Assembly: GCF_904063055.1 (NCBI RefSeq)
Contig: NZ_CAJFCN010000005.1
Coordinates: 124,001 to 188,000, forward strand
Reading direction: 5' to 3'
Source: Pseudomonas paracarnis
GTDB lineage: Bacteria; Pseudomonadota; Gammaproteobacteria; Pseudomonadales; Pseudomonadaceae
DNA: 64,000 nucleotides
The translations under genes were made by a program, and so were the position numbers. Shown here one piece after another: positions 8,080-17,889 of this stretch; within the stretch, counting starts at the first letter, position 1; every line of letters starts with the position of its first letter. Under the pieces are notes generated by a model. That model searched no databases, was not told the origin of the DNA, and saw nothing but the letters and a program-made list of their open reading frames with translations.

Positions 8080-10545
8080 TCAGAACAAATCGATCGGCGC
8101 GCCTTCATCCGCCGGCAGTGGGCTGCCCGGCACTGCGCCGTTGCCCAGTTCGTTGACCGACGGCGGTGTGTCTTCGCTCTTGAACAGCTCGAAGTACGCA
8201 TTCGGCGTGCTCGGTGAAGCTGCGCGGCCACTGATCGGGTCGATGCGCAGGCTGAGGATGCCTTCCGGCTCTGGCTGGGTATGCAGCGGCTTGTCCTTGA
8301 GCGCTGCGCCCATGTAGCTCATCCAGATCGGCAGGGCGACGGTGCCACCAAACTCGCGGCGGCCCAGGCTTTCAGGCTGGTCATAGCCGGTCCACACGGT
8401 GGTCACGTAGTCGCCGTTGTAGCCGGAGAACCAGGCGTCCTTGGATTCGTTGGTGGTACCGGTCTTGCCAGCGATATCCGCGCGGCCCAGGGCCAGTGCG
8501 CGGCGGCCGGTGCCCTTCTTGATCACGTCTTGCAGGATGCTGTTGAGGATGTAGGTAGTACGGCCATCCACGATGCGCTCGGCAACCGCTGGCGCTTGCG
8601 GTTCGGCCGGTGCGCTGGCGTTTGCGGCCGACGGCGTGCCTGGCGTCGGCTCGATGGTGATACCGCCGTTGCTCGGTGCCGCAAGGCCGTCGGTTGCCGC
8701 CACGCCATTGACCACATCACCCGGTACCCGTGGCGGATTGGCAGTAAACAGGGTGTCGCCATTGCGGCTTTCGATCTTGTCGATCAGGTAAGGCGCGATC
8801 TTGTAGCCGCCGTTGGCAAAGGTGCTCCAGCCGGTGGCGATTTCCATCGGCGTGAGGGTTGCGGTACCCAGGGCCAGGGACAGGTTCGGCGGCAGGTCCG
8901 ACTTGGCGAAGCCAAAGCGCGTCATGTAGTCGATGGTCTTGCCTACGCCCATCGCCTGCAACAGGCGAATCGACACCAGGTTGCGCGACTTGTACAGCGC
9001 CTCGCGGATACGGATCGGGCCGAGGAACGTGTTGGTGTCATTCTTCGGGCGCCAGACCTTGTCCAGGTATTCGTCGACAAACACGATTGGCGCGTCGTTG
9101 ACCAGGCTGGCGGCGGTGTAGCCGTTGTCCAGTGCCGCACTGTAGACGAACGGCTTGAAGCTGGAGCCTGGCTGGCGCTTGGCCTGGGTAGCGCGGTTGT
9201 AGTTGCTCTGCTCAAAGGCAAAACCGCCGACCAGCGCACGGATCGCACCGTTCTGCGGGTCCAGGGACACCAGGGCGCCCTGGGCGAGCGGCACCTGGCT
9301 GAACTTGAGGCTGTCATCCTTCTGGCGTTGCACGCGGATCAGATCACCCACCTGGGCCACGTCGGAGGGCTGCTTGGGCATCGCGCCCATGCTGTTGGTG
9401 TTCAGGAACGGGCGCGCCCACTTCATGCTGTCCCAGGCTACATGGGCTTCGCCAGAACGGGTCAGCACTTGGATGCCGTCTTTCGATACCTGGGTAACGA
9501 TGGCCGGGTCCAGGCCGCTGATCGAACGCTGTTTGCTCAATTCGGTGGTCCAGGCACTCAGGGTCTTGCCCGGCAGGCGCGACTCGGGACCGCGGTAGCC
9601 GTGACGCTGGTCATAAGTAATCAGGCCTTCATGTACCGAATGGTTGGCGATTTCCTGCAAGTCGCTCGGCACCGTCGTGGTGACGCGGAAACCTTCGGTG
9701 TAGGCCTCGCTGCCATAACGGCCAACCATCTCGGCGCGGGCCATTTCAGCGATATAGGGTGCATTCACTTCGGGCGTCGGCACGTGATAGCTGGCATTCA
9801 GCGGCTCGGCCACGGCGCTTTCATAAGCGGCCTGGTCGATCTTGCCCAGCTTGTACATGCGGCCCAGGATCCAGTCGCGGCGTTCTTTGCTGCGCGCCGG
9901 GTTGGCCAGCGGGTTGAAGCGCGAAGGTGCCTTGGGCAGGCCAGCAATCATGGCCATCTGCGCCAGGCTGGCGTCACGAATCGACTTGCCGTAATAGACC
10001 TGGGACGCGGCCTCGATGCCGTAGGCGCGGTTGCCCAAGTAGATTTTGTTGACGTACAGCTCGAGGATTTCATCCTTGGTCAGCTGGCGTTCGATCTGCA
10101 GCGCCAACAGGATTTCGGTGGCCTTGCGGGAAAAGCTGCGCTCGCTGGTGAGGAAGAAGTTCTTCGCCACCTGCATGGTGATGGTGCTGCCGCCCGATTG
10201 AATGTGTCCGCTTTTTACCAGTTGTGTGGCTGCACGCACCAGGCTGCTGGGGTCTACGCCGTAGTGGTTGGCGAAATTATCGTCTTCGGCGGACAGCAAT
10301 GCGCTGATGAAATTGGGTGGAATATCGGCGAAACGGATCGGTGTGCGGCGCATTTCGCCGAACTCCGCGATCAACTTGTCATCGCTGCTGTAGACCCGCA
10401 AAGGAATCTGCAACTGGATACTTCTGAGGGCCTCTACGGAGGGCAAACCCGGACTAAGGTAGAGGTAGGCCCCGCTGAATACGAGCAGCAGCCCGCAGAC
10501 GATGGCGACAATGGAGTACCCGAAAAACTTCAGCAGACGAATCAA
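8080..10545 (-). CDS. mrcA: Penicillin-binding protein 1A (transglycosylase/transpeptidase)
   Basis: An 821-residue class A PBP anchored in the inner membrane; it polymerises and cross-links peptidoglycan. In order: an N-terminal membrane anchor (about 8–30); the GT51 glycosyltransferase domain with EDDNF at 87–91 (E87 catalytic) and GGSTITMQ; an OB-like insert (about 310–420); and the transpeptidase domain with S461-S-F-K464, SRN at 520–522 and KTGT at 694–697. The tail is proline-rich and low-complexity. It is divergent from pilM, the classic mrcA–pil/hof arrangement of gammaproteobacteria. It is also called ponA in Pseudomonas. Confidence 0.96.
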   Translation of the reverse strand: MIRLLKFFGYSIVAIVCGLLLVFSGAYLYLSPGLPSVEALRSIQLQIPLRVYSSDDKLIAEFGEMRRTPIRFADIPPNFISALLSAEDDNFANHYGVDPSSLVRAATQLVKSGHIQSGGSTITMQVAKNFFLTSERSFSRKATEILLALQIERQLTKDEILELYVNKIYLGNRAYGIEAASQVYYGKSIRDASLAQMAMIAGLPKAPSRFNPLANPARSKERRDWILGRMYKLGKIDQAAYESAVAEPLNASYHVPTPEVNAPYIAEMARAEMVGRYGSEAYTEGFRVTTTVPSDLQEIANHSVHEGLITYDQRHGYRGPESRLPGKTLSAWTTELSKQRSISGLDPAIVTQVSKDGIQVLTRSGEAHVAWDSMKWARPFLNTNSMGAMPKQPSDVAQVGDLIRVQRQKDDSLKFSQVPLAQGALVSLDPQNGAIRALVGGFAFEQSNYNRATQAKRQPGSSFKPFVYSAALDNGYTAASLVNDAPIVFVDEYLDKVWRPKNDTNTFLGPIRIREALYKSRNLVSIRLLQAMGVGKTIDYMTRFGFAKSDLPPNLSLALGTATLTPMEIATGWSTFANGGYKIAPYLIDKIESRNGDTLFTANPPRVPGDVVNGVAATDGLAAPSNGGITIEPTPGTPSAANASAPAEPQAPAVAERIVDGRTTYILNSILQDVIKKGTGRRALALGRADIAGKTGTTNESKDAWFSGYNGDYVTTVWTGYDQPESLGRREFGGTVALPIWMSYMGAALKDKPLHTQPEPEGILSLRIDPISGRAASPSTPNAYFELFKSEDTPPSVNELGNGAVPGSPLPADEGAPIDLF

Positions 10546-10775
10546 GGCTTTTGGATTTCCAGAGAAAAGAAAGAGTTACGCGTCGGGGCATGCATGGCAA
10601 ACGATGGATCGACCCGGGCAGCAGATAAAAAGCGGGAAAAAACGCTGGGCATTAAAGCATTTTTCGGCTTGGGGCGTCATTCGCGAGCCTTGAACAAGCC
10701 GACCGAATGCAAGGTGCCTGGCAGCAATCAGGCGAGATGACAGCCGGTATGACAGGGAAAGTTTTGGGGAGTTTT

Positions 10776-11432
10776 ATGGGAAAGGGATTTTTCAGGCGAA
10801 AAGTCGACACGGTGTTGGGGGTCGATATCAATGACAGTGGCATCAAGCTGATCGAACTGGGCCGTTCATCCGGCGGTTTCAGCGTCCAGGGCTACGCCAC
10901 GCAAGTGCTGGCGCCCCACGCGGTGGTCGACGGCACCCTGCTGGACCTTGAGGGTGTGGGCCGGGGGCTGCAACAGGCGCTGTCGCGCCTGGGTACCTCG
11001 GCCCGGTACGCCGCCGTGGCGGTTGCGGGCCCGTCGGTAATTACCCGGCTGATTGACATGGACGCAGGCCTCAGCGACGAGGAAATGGCCTGGAAGATCC
11101 AGATGGAAGCCGACCAGTTCATCCCTTATCCATTGGATGAAGTGGCCATCGACTTTCAGGTTCAAGGGCCATCGGCTCAAGGCCCACAGTGGGTGGAGGT
11201 GATGCTGGCGGCGTGCCTGCGCGAGCAGGTCGAAGCGCGCGAGGCGGTTTTGGCCCTGGCGGGGCTGGTGCCGCGGGTGGTTGATGTAGAAGGGTTTGCA
11301 TTGCAGCGCGCTTGCCTTCAGGATTTTGCCAGCTTCACGCCGGGTCACAGAGTCGATGGTGCACAATGGGCCTTGGATGCCCAAGGGATGGGAGTGGCTT
11401 GCGGGCTGGCCCTGAGGAGTTTCGCTGGATGA
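10776..11432 (+). CDS. pilM: Shortened PilM/HofM-like pilus assembly protein
   Basis: 218 residues; ordinary PilM is about 350 (recalled). The N-terminal 180 residues read as normal PilM: LGVDIND phosphate loop, AVAVAGPSVITR, MDAGLSDEE, EADQFIPYPLDEVAIDF and VDVEGFALQRA. The next 20 residues match nothing I recognise. The last ten, VACGLALRSF, match the extreme C-terminus of PilM. So roughly 130 residues of the second half of the actin-like fold are missing while the frame stays open. The start at 10776 has GGGGAG just upstream. It overlaps pilN by ATGA. The size is nearer to enterobacterial HofM. Whether it still binds ATP or PilN is uncertain. Confidence 0.85.
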   Translation: MGKGFFRRKVDTVLGVDINDSGIKLIELGRSSGGFSVQGYATQVLAPHAVVDGTLLDLEGVGRGLQQALSRLGTSARYAAVAVAGPSVITRLIDMDAGLSDEEMAWKIQMEADQFIPYPLDEVAIDFQVQGPSAQGPQWVEVMLAACLREQVEAREAVLALAGLVPRVVDVEGFALQRACLQDFASFTPGHRVDGAQWALDAQGMGVACGLALRSFAG

Positions 11433-11980
11433 CACGAATCAATCTTTTGCCTTGGCGCCAGGCCCTGGCGGAGCGCAGGCGCAAATACCTGTTGGTGCTA
11501 TTGCTGGCGTTTGCCTGCATGGCGCTCGCGGCATTGTGGTTGGCTGATCAAGTGATCGACCAGGCGATAGACCGGCAGGTAAGCCGCAACAGCCGCCTGG
11601 AAGAGCACATCGCCACCCAGGACTCGCGCATCAAGACGATCGACGATCTTCAGGAGCGAAGCCAGCAACTGGCCGAACGCATGAAGGTGGTTCAGGACCT
11701 GCACGATGCCCGCTCTTCCGGGGCTCGATTGTTCGAACAATTGGCGCGTGCGGTGCCTGAAGGTGTCCATCTGCATGAGGTGGTCGCAAACGGCGACACC
11801 ATCAGCATTCGCGGCACGGCTGAAAGCAACCAGGATATCGCCCGTTTGATGCAGCAGCTCAAGCCAACCCAGGGTTCCAGTTCGACCCGTCTGCAGCGCG
11901 TGCAGGCCGAAGGTGCGCGCGGCGAAAGCGAATTTCAGCTGATGGTGCGCCAGGGAGAATCCAGCGAGGCGCAACCATGA
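11429..11980 (+). CDS. pilN: Type IV pilus/Hof inner-membrane protein PilN
   Basis: 183 residues. It starts with the PilN signature MTRINLLPWR, the segment that docks on PilM. A single membrane helix (about 22–42) is followed by a periplasmic coiled coil and ferredoxin-like domain. It belongs to the PilMNOP alignment complex linking inner-membrane machinery to the secretin. It overlaps pilM by 4 bases (ATGA) and the next gene by 4 bases, so it is translationally coupled. The conserved N-terminus suggests the PilM–PilN contact is kept despite the short PilM. Confidence 0.9.
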   Translation: MTRINLLPWRQALAERRRKYLLVLLLAFACMALAALWLADQVIDQAIDRQVSRNSRLEEHIATQDSRIKTIDDLQERSQQLAERMKVVQDLHDARSSGARLFEQLARAVPEGVHLHEVVANGDTISIRGTAESNQDIARLMQQLKPTQGSSSTRLQRVQAEGARGESEFQLMVRQGESSEAQP

Positions 11981-12948
11981 GCCTGCCCAGGCTCGATTTT
12001 TCCACGCTCTCTTACAACGCTGCTAAATGGTCCCTGCCGGGCAAGGTGCTGCTTGGCTGTGCGCTGGCCGGCCTGGTGCTGGTGCTGGGCGAGGTTTCGC
12101 ATGGGGGGCCGCAGCGGGAGCGATTGCACGGGCTTGAGGCGCGGGAGCAGGCGCTGCAGCAGCAACTCACAGAAAAGTCCGACCTGGCCGCGAGCCTTGA
12201 GCTGCGCACCCGGCAAGTCCGGAGCATGGAAGACAACCTTGCCAGCCTTCTAGGGCAATTGCCCGGCGAGTCCGAGCTGCCTGCCGTGCTGGAAGACATC
12301 GCCCGGCTGGCGGCTGCCCATGGGGTGTGGGTCGAAGGCATCACCGTGCTGGATGAAGCGCCTCGGCAGCTTTATATCGAACAACCCATGCAGATAAGCG
12401 CGTCCGGGGTTTACCACGACCTGGCGACGTTTGTCAGTGCCTTGGGTGGGTTGCCGCGGGTCGTTACCGTGCAGGATGTTGCGCTCGGGCATCAGGGTGC
12501 CTTGTTGCGTCTGAACATGCTCGCCAAGACCTATCGCAGCACCCTGCAAAACGGCAAGGCCCGCCAGGTGCTCGACCCAGGGCCGCAATTTGTCTACGAG
12601 CCCTCGTCCTTGCGCGACCCGTTCACGCCGCCCGCTTTGCAGGCACCCCACGTTCCGGGCCGGCCGGCCCTTGCCCCGGATTTCACCCGGCCACGGGGAC
12701 TGTTGGAGGGTATGCGTCTCGACCAGTTCGAAATGGTCGGCACGTTGTCCCGTGGTGCGCAGGCCTTTGCCTTGTTGCGGGCTGGGGCCAGGGTGTATCG
12801 GCTGGCGGTGGGTGATTACCTGGGGCCGGACCATGGCCAGGTCACGGCCATTCAAGACGCTGCTGTCGAGCTGGTGGAGCTGTTTCCCGATGGACAGGGT
12901 GCCTGGCTGGAACGCCCGCGAACCCTTGTGCTGAACGTCAACTCATAA
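11977..12948 (+). CDS. PilO–PilP fusion protein
   Basis: A single 323-residue frame. Residues 1–190 look like PilO: a short cytoplasmic tail, a membrane helix near 24–41, a coiled coil (about 45–90), then the periplasmic domain with GVYHDLATFVSALGGLPRVV. From about 205, the sequence is PilP-like: YEPSSLRDPFTPP, LEGMRLDQFEMVGTL, YRLAVGDYLGPDHG and WLERPRTLVL. The lipoprotein signal and most of the disordered N-terminus of PilP are absent, so the PilP beta domain is tethered through PilO instead of a lipid. No stop or restart separates the halves. It is flanked by pilN (ATGA overlap) and pilQ (12 bases on). Confidence 0.9.
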   Translation: MSLPRLDFSTLSYNAAKWSLPGKVLLGCALAGLVLVLGEVSHGGPQRERLHGLEAREQALQQQLTEKSDLAASLELRTRQVRSMEDNLASLLGQLPGESELPAVLEDIARLAAAHGVWVEGITVLDEAPRQLYIEQPMQISASGVYHDLATFVSALGGLPRVVTVQDVALGHQGALLRLNMLAKTYRSTLQNGKARQVLDPGPQFVYEPSSLRDPFTPPALQAPHVPGRPALAPDFTRPRGLLEGMRLDQFEMVGTLSRGAQAFALLRAGARVYRLAVGDYLGPDHGQVTAIQDAAVELVELFPDGQGAWLERPRTLVLNVNS

Positions 12949-12960
12949 CGGAATCAAACA

Positions 12961-14343
12961 ATGAAAAGGACCTTCTCGTCCTTCGGTGTGGCGCTATGGA
13001 TAGCGTTCACGGCACCGATGGCTGCTGCTGTGCCCAATCGCCTGGACCTTATCCAACTGCCGCCGCCCGACAGCGCCCCGCCGGTCAGCTATACAGGCGC
13101 CAAACTGACCCTGAATTTCCAAGACATCGACTTGCGTGCGGTATTGCAGCAAATCGCCGATGTCGCCGGGCTCAACCTGGTGACCAGCGATGAGGTGCAG
13201 GGCTCGATCACCCTGCGGCTCAAGGATGTGCCCTGGGACCAGGCTCTGGACCTGGTACTGCAAACCAAGGGCTTGGACAAGCGAGTCAAGGCGGGCGTGC
13301 TGCTGGTGGCGCCCGCCGATGAATTGGCTGCCCGAGAGCTGTTGATGCTGGAGTCGCGCAAGCAGATGGCCGAGCTGGCGCCCTTGCGTCGGGAGCTGCT
13401 GCAGGTCAATTACGCCAAGGCCGCCGACCTGGCCAAGCTGTTTCAGTCGGTGACCGGCTTTGAGGGCGCCACCGATGAGCGCGGTTCGGTGGCGGTGGAT
13501 GACCGCACCAACAACATCATCGCCTACCAGACTGGCGAGCGGCTCGAAGAGCTGCGGCGCATCGTGGCGCAGCTGGATATCCCGGTACGCCAGGTCATGA
13601 TCGAGGCGCGGATTGTGGAGGCCAATGTCGACTACGACAAAAGCCTGGGTGTGCGCTGGGGTGGGCGGCTCACCCGCGGCAACGGCGGCGTTGGCGGTAT
13701 TGCCAAGCCGCCGGCGGAGGGTGCCGAGCCGCCGCAAAACCCACCCAGTTCACCCTTTGTCGACTTGGGGTCGCTGGCCGGAACCTCGGGCCTGGGGATC
13801 GCCTATATCACCGACAACCTGTTGCTGGACCTTGAGCTGACCGCCATGGAAAAAACCGGCAACGGTGAGATCGTCTCGCAGCCCAAGGTCGTCACCTCCG
13901 ACAAAGAGACTGCACGCATCCTCAAGGGCACCGAGATTCCTTACCAGGAATCCACCTCCCAGGGCGCCACCTCGGTGTCGTTCAAAGAGGCTTCGCTGTC
14001 GCTTGAAGTCACGCCGCAAATCACCCCCGACGACCATGTGATCATGGCGGTCAAGGTCACCAAGGATGAGCCTGACTACCTGAATCGCCTCAATGACGTG
14101 CCGCCGATCAAGAAAAACGAGGTCAACGCCAAGGTTCTGGTCAGGGATGGCGAGACCATCGTCATTGGCGGGGTTTTCTCCAACACCCAGAGCAAAGTGG
14201 TAGATAAAGTGCCATTTTTGGGCGATGTGCCGTATCTTGGCCGCCTTTTCCGGCGCGATGTGCTGGCGGAGAAAAAATCCGAGCTGCTGGTATTCCTGAC
14301 TCCGCGTATCATGAATAACCAGGCGATTGCTGTGAGTCGTTGA
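12961..14343 (+). CDS. pilQ: Short PilQ/HofQ-type secretin
   Basis: 460 residues with a signal peptide (about 1–23, ending MAAA). Next come an STN/N0 domain ([22 protein letters not shown]), an N1/secretin-N domain (about 130–215), and the secretin beta-barrel domain (about 225–455) with [16 protein letters not shown] and [10 protein letters not shown]. It would form the outer-membrane pore of a pilus or DNA-uptake system. The long N-terminal AMIN region of classical PilQ (over 700 residues) is absent; the size resembles E. coli HofQ (about 410). It is the last gene of the pil block before aroK. Calling it HofQ instead of PilQ would be equally fair. Confidence 0.9.
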   Translation: MKRTFSSFGVALWIAFTAPMAAAVPNRLDLIQLPPPDSAPPVSYTGAKLTLNFQDIDLRAVLQQIADVAGLNLVTSDEVQGSITLRLKDVPWDQALDLVLQTKGLDKRVKAGVLLVAPADELAARELLMLESRKQMAELAPLRRELLQVNYAKAADLAKLFQSVTGFEGATDERGSVAVDDRTNNIIAYQTGERLEELRRIVAQLDIPVRQVMIEARIVEANVDYDKSLGVRWGGRLTRGNGGVGGIAKPPAEGAEPPQNPPSSPFVDLGSLAGTSGLGIAYITDNLLLDLELTAMEKTGNGEIVSQPKVVTSDKETARILKGTEIPYQESTSQGATSVSFKEASLSLEVTPQITPDDHVIMAVKVTKDEPDYLNRLNDVPPIKKNEVNAKVLVRDGETIVIGGVFSNTQSKVVDKVPFLGDVPYLGRLFRRDVLAEKKSELLVFLTPRIMNNQAIAVSR

Positions 14344-14347
14344 TTCT

Positions 14348-14866
14348 GTGCGAAATTTGATTCTTGTAGGGCCGATGGGGGCTGGAAAAAGCACCATCGG
14401 CCGTTTGCTGGCCAAAGAGCTGCGCCTGCCGTTCAAAGATTCCGACAAGGAAATTGAATTGCGCACGGGTGCCAATATCCCATGGATCTTCGATAAAGAA
14501 GGCGAGCTGGGCTTTCGTGACCGCGAGCAGGCGATGATTGCCGAGCTGTGCGGCTGCGATGGCGTGGTATTGGCGACCGGCGGTGGCGCTGTCATGCGCG
14601 ATGAAAACCGTCGGGCGCTGCATGCCGGTGGTCGAGTGGTGTATTTGCACGCGTCGGTCGAGCAGCAGGTGGGCCGTACCGCCCGTGATCGCAATCGCCC
14701 GTTGTTGCGCACTGCCGACCCGGCCAAAACCCTGCGTGACCTGCTGGCGCTGCGCGATCCGCTGTACCGGGAAATCGCCGATCTAGTGGTGGAAACCGAT
14801 GAGCGGCCACCTCGGATGGTCGTGCTCGACATCCTCGAGCGCTTGCAACGGTTGCCACCCCGTTAA
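14348..14866 (+). CDS. aroK: Shikimate kinase
   Basis: A 172-residue P-loop kinase that phosphorylates shikimate in the chorismate pathway. The Walker A motif is GPMGAGKST (8–16), the shikimate-binding aspartates lie in FKDSDKEIE, the glycine-rich ATGGGAV motif is near 77–83, and the lid arginines fall in RDRNRPLL. It starts at GTG, four bases after the pilQ stop. The pilQ/hofQ–aroK–aroB–damX order is the same as in enterobacteria. Confidence 0.96.
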   Translation: MRNLILVGPMGAGKSTIGRLLAKELRLPFKDSDKEIELRTGANIPWIFDKEGELGFRDREQAMIAELCGCDGVVLATGGGAVMRDENRRALHAGGRVVYLHASVEQQVGRTARDRNRPLLRTADPAKTLRDLLALRDPLYREIADLVVETDERPPRMVVLDILERLQRLPPR

Positions 14867-14992
14867 AGCCTGGCCCGAAATGCGCTATTCTCGGCGGCGC
14901 GCCATCACCCTGTAAGGTATGGCGTAGAGCCACTAGGCGGTGTCGAGATATCGACAGTGCCGGTCGTCAATACATCTTCAACGCGGGGACAC

Positions 14993-16093
14993 ATGCAGAC
15001 ACTTAAGGTCGATCTAGGCGAGCGCAGCTACCCGATCCACATTGGCGCAGGTCTGTTGGACCAGCCCGAACTGCTTGCGCCGCATATTGCCGGCCGACAG
15101 GTGGCGATCATCTCCAACGAAACGGTCGCGCCGCTGTATCTTGAGCGTTTGAGCCGCAGCCTGGCGGCGTACTCGGTGATCTCCGTGGTGTTGCCTGACG
15201 GCGAGGCCCACAAAAACTGGGAAACCCTGCAACTGATCTTTGATGGCCTGCTGACCGCACGCCATGACCGTCGAACCACTGTGGTCGCCCTGGGCGGCGG
15301 TGTGATTGGCGACATGGCCGGTTTTGCCGCGGCCTGCTACCAGCGCGGCGTGGATTTTATCCAGGTGCCGACCACCTTGCTGTCCCAGGTCGATTCGTCG
15401 GTGGGCGGCAAGACCGGTATCAACCACCCGCTGGGCAAGAACATGGTCGGCGCGTTCTATCAGCCCCAAGCTGTGCTGATCGACACTGCTACCCTCAACA
15501 CCCTGCCACCGCGTGAGCTGTCGGCCGGCCTGGCGGAAGTCATCAAGTACGGGCTGATCTGCGATGAGCCGTTCCTGACCTGGCTGGAAGAGCACATGGA
15601 CGCCTTGCGCGGCCTCGACCAGGTGGCGCTTACCGAGGCGATTTCCCGCTCATGCGCGGCCAAGGCGCTGGTAGTCAATGCCGACGAGCGCGAGTCCGGT
15701 GTGCGGGCCACACTGAACCTGGGCCACACCTTCGGCCATGCGATCGAAACGCACATGGGCTATGGTGTGTGGTTGCATGGGGAAGCCGTAGCGGCTGGCA
15801 CGGTGATGGCATTGGACATGTCGCAGCGCCTGGGCTGGATCAGCGCCCAAGAGCGTGATCGCGGTATCCGCCTGTTCCAGCGCGCCGGTTTGCCGGTTAT
15901 TCCGCCCACGGATATGACCGAGGCGGATTTCCTTGAACATATGGCGATAGACAAGAAAGTGATCGACGGTCGACTTCGACTGGTACTGCTGCGCCACATC
16001 GGCGAAGCCGTGGTGACCGACGATTATCCAAAAGAGATTCTACAGGCCACGCTGGGAGCGGATTACCGCGCCCTGGCCCAGCTCAAAGGTTAA
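14993..16093 (+). CDS. aroB: 3-dehydroquinate synthase
   Basis: A 366-residue NAD- and metal-dependent enzyme that closes DAHP to 3-dehydroquinate, the second step of the shikimate pathway. Motifs: [24 protein letters not shown] (NAD site), [14 protein letters not shown] and the metal histidines in [10 protein letters not shown]. The ATG at 14993 with GGGGA five bases before it fixes the start. Overlap-free spacing from aroK (126 bases) leaves room for a promoter, but none is clear. Confidence 0.96.
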   Translation: MQTLKVDLGERSYPIHIGAGLLDQPELLAPHIAGRQVAIISNETVAPLYLERLSRSLAAYSVISVVLPDGEAHKNWETLQLIFDGLLTARHDRRTTVVALGGGVIGDMAGFAAACYQRGVDFIQVPTTLLSQVDSSVGGKTGINHPLGKNMVGAFYQPQAVLIDTATLNTLPPRELSAGLAEVIKYGLICDEPFLTWLEEHMDALRGLDQVALTEAISRSCAAKALVVNADERESGVRATLNLGHTFGHAIETHMGYGVWLHGEAVAAGTVMALDMSQRLGWISAQERDRGIRLFQRAGLPVIPPTDMTEADFLEHMAIDKKVIDGRLRLVLLRHIGEAVVTDDYPKEILQATLGADYRALAQLKG

Positions 16094-16102
16094 TAAGACC
16101 CG

Positions 16103-17677
16103 ATGACTAGTTTGCATGCCGACGAGGCGTTCCTCGGCCATTACCACTTGAGCCACGACCCCTTTGCTCCACGGGTGCCGGGTTTCAAATTCTTCCCCGC
16201 CCAGCGCAAGCCGGTACTGGGGCAGTTGCATCACCTCGCGCGCTACAGCCAGTTGCTGCTGGTGGTCACCGGCCCTCTGGGCAGCGGCAAGACCTTGCTG
16301 CGCCAGGCGCTGGTGGCCAGCACCAACAAGCAATCGGTGCAGAGCGTGGTGGTATCGGCCCGCGGTGCCGGTGATGCGGCCGGCGTATTGCGCCAGGTAG
16401 CGCAGGCGTTGGACGTCTCCAATGCCGAGCCGAACGCGATTCTCAAGCAAGTGGTGCAGTTGGGCCTGACCGGCCAGGAAGTCTACCTGCTGGTAGATGA
16501 CGCCGAGCAGCTCGACGAATCCGCCCTCGAAGCGCTGCTGGCGCTCGCGGCGGGCACGCCGGAAGGTCGCCCGCATGTGTTCCTGTTCGGTGAGTCGTCG
16601 CTGATCGCCGATCTGGAGCAGATCAGTGGTGAGCAGGAGCTGTTCCACGTCATCGAGTTGCAGCCGTACGAAGAGGAAGAAACCCGCGAATACCTGGCAC
16701 AACGCCTTGAAGGCGCCGGGGCGGGTATCGAACTTTTCACCGCTGCGCAGATCTCTGATATTCACGAAAGCTCCGATGGCTGGCCTGGAAACATCAACCA
16801 GGTTGCCCGCGATGCGATGATCGAAGCCATGATTGCCAGCCGCTCTGCGGTCAAGCGTCCAAAGATGGGGTTCACTATGCCTAAGAAGCACGTATTGGCT
16901 ATTTCCGCCGTTGTCGTGGTCGCTGTAGCCGCCGCCTGGTTGATCCCGGGTCGCAACAAGGCACCGACAACCACCGGCGCGCCAACTGAGCAGGCGCAGT
17001 TGCCATTGGGCAAGCCCACGCCAAACGTCGAATTTGCCAACTCCGGCCAACCGACCAACCTGCCGATGGTCGGCCAACCGGTGATGCGCGGCCCGCTGGC
17101 AGAAGAAGCCGGTGGCATCTCCGAAGGCGACGACGGAGTGCCGGTGGAAGGCTCCAGCGCCACGCCGCCGACTGTGACCACCACCGCGCCACCTGCGGGC
17201 GTACCGGCTGGCACGCCAGCCACTCCGGTAGCGCCAGTCACACCGGTAGCGCCAGCGGCCAAGCCAACGCCTGCGCCGACCGTTGCCACCGCCAAGCCGG
17301 CACCGGTAGCAAAACCAGCGCCGGCTCCAGCGCCAGCCGCCAAGCCTGCTGAAAAACCAGCCGCCACCGTGGCCAAGGCCGGTGCCGCCGGCAGCAGCTG
17401 GTACAGCAGCCAGCCTACCGGCAATTTCGTGGTGCAGATCCTCGGCACCAGCTCCGAAGCTAACGCCCAGGCGTTCGTCAAAGAGCAGGGCGGCCAGTAC
17501 CGTTATTTCAAGAAAGTGCTCAACGGCAAGCCTCTCTACGTGATCACCTACGGCAGCTTCCCAAGCCGCGCCGCAGCCGATTCTGCTATCAAAGCCTTGC
17601 CAGCGAAGGTTCAGGCTGGTAAACCTTGGCCTCGCACTGTTGCCAGCGTTCAACAAGAACTGGCAGCAACTCGCTGA
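16103..17677 (+). CDS. DamX-like AAA ATPase/SPOR membrane protein
   Basis: 524 residues. An N-terminal ATPase domain like ExeA/DamX has Walker A GPLGSGKT (57–64) and Walker B LLVDDAE (about 128–134). A membrane helix lies at about 262–283 (HVLAISAVVVVAVAAAWLIP), followed by a long Ala/Pro/Thr/Lys-rich linker (about 300–430) and a C-terminal SPOR domain (about 443–520) with NFVVQILGTSS and YVITYGSFPS. The SPOR domain would target the protein to septal peptidoglycan, so a division role is likely. E. coli DamX, in the same position after aroB, lacks a full ATPase domain; the pseudomonad form keeps it. It starts 9 bases after aroB and is cotranscribed. Confidence 0.9.
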   Translation: MTSLHADEAFLGHYHLSHDPFAPRVPGFKFFPAQRKPVLGQLHHLARYSQLLLVVTGPLGSGKTLLRQALVASTNKQSVQSVVVSARGAGDAAGVLRQVAQALDVSNAEPNAILKQVVQLGLTGQEVYLLVDDAEQLDESALEALLALAAGTPEGRPHVFLFGESSLIADLEQISGEQELFHVIELQPYEEEETREYLAQRLEGAGAGIELFTAAQISDIHESSDGWPGNINQVARDAMIEAMIASRSAVKRPKMGFTMPKKHVLAISAVVVVAVAAAWLIPGRNKAPTTTGAPTEQAQLPLGKPTPNVEFANSGQPTNLPMVGQPVMRGPLAEEAGGISEGDDGVPVEGSSATPPTVTTTAPPAGVPAGTPATPVAPVTPVAPAAKPTPAPTVATAKPAPVAKPAPAPAPAAKPAEKPAATVAKAGAAGSSWYSSQPTGNFVVQILGTSSEANAQAFVKEQGGQYRYFKKVLNGKPLYVITYGSFPSRAAADSAIKALPAKVQAGKPWPRTVASVQQELAATR

Positions 17678-17683
17678 AGATCC

Positions 17684-17704
17684 GGCGGCCTTACCCAGGC
17701 CGCC
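17684..17704 (+). terminator. GC-rich hairpin after the damX-like gene
   Basis: GGCGGCCT-TACCC-AGGCCGCC is an 8-pair stem directly after the stop. No T-run follows, so termination here may be weak or need Rho. Confidence 0.4.
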
Positions 17705-17889
17705 CTCCCGGCACCTCAAAAAAATCCGCAAGTGCGTGCAGTCTTCCGAGACCGCGCGCTTTGTGGTGTCTGCGTCACAGTGGCTTTTGAGTCGTAGCGG
17801 TCAGAATTAAAAAAGTTTTGACTAGCACAGCATATCGCTTTAAACCTTTCATAAATGCGACATAGATTTGCGACATTTCGTCGCTAAAT

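Noticed and set aside
8281..10740. Long plus-strand frame over mrcA
   Set aside because: Antisense shadow of PBP1A with no recognisable domain.
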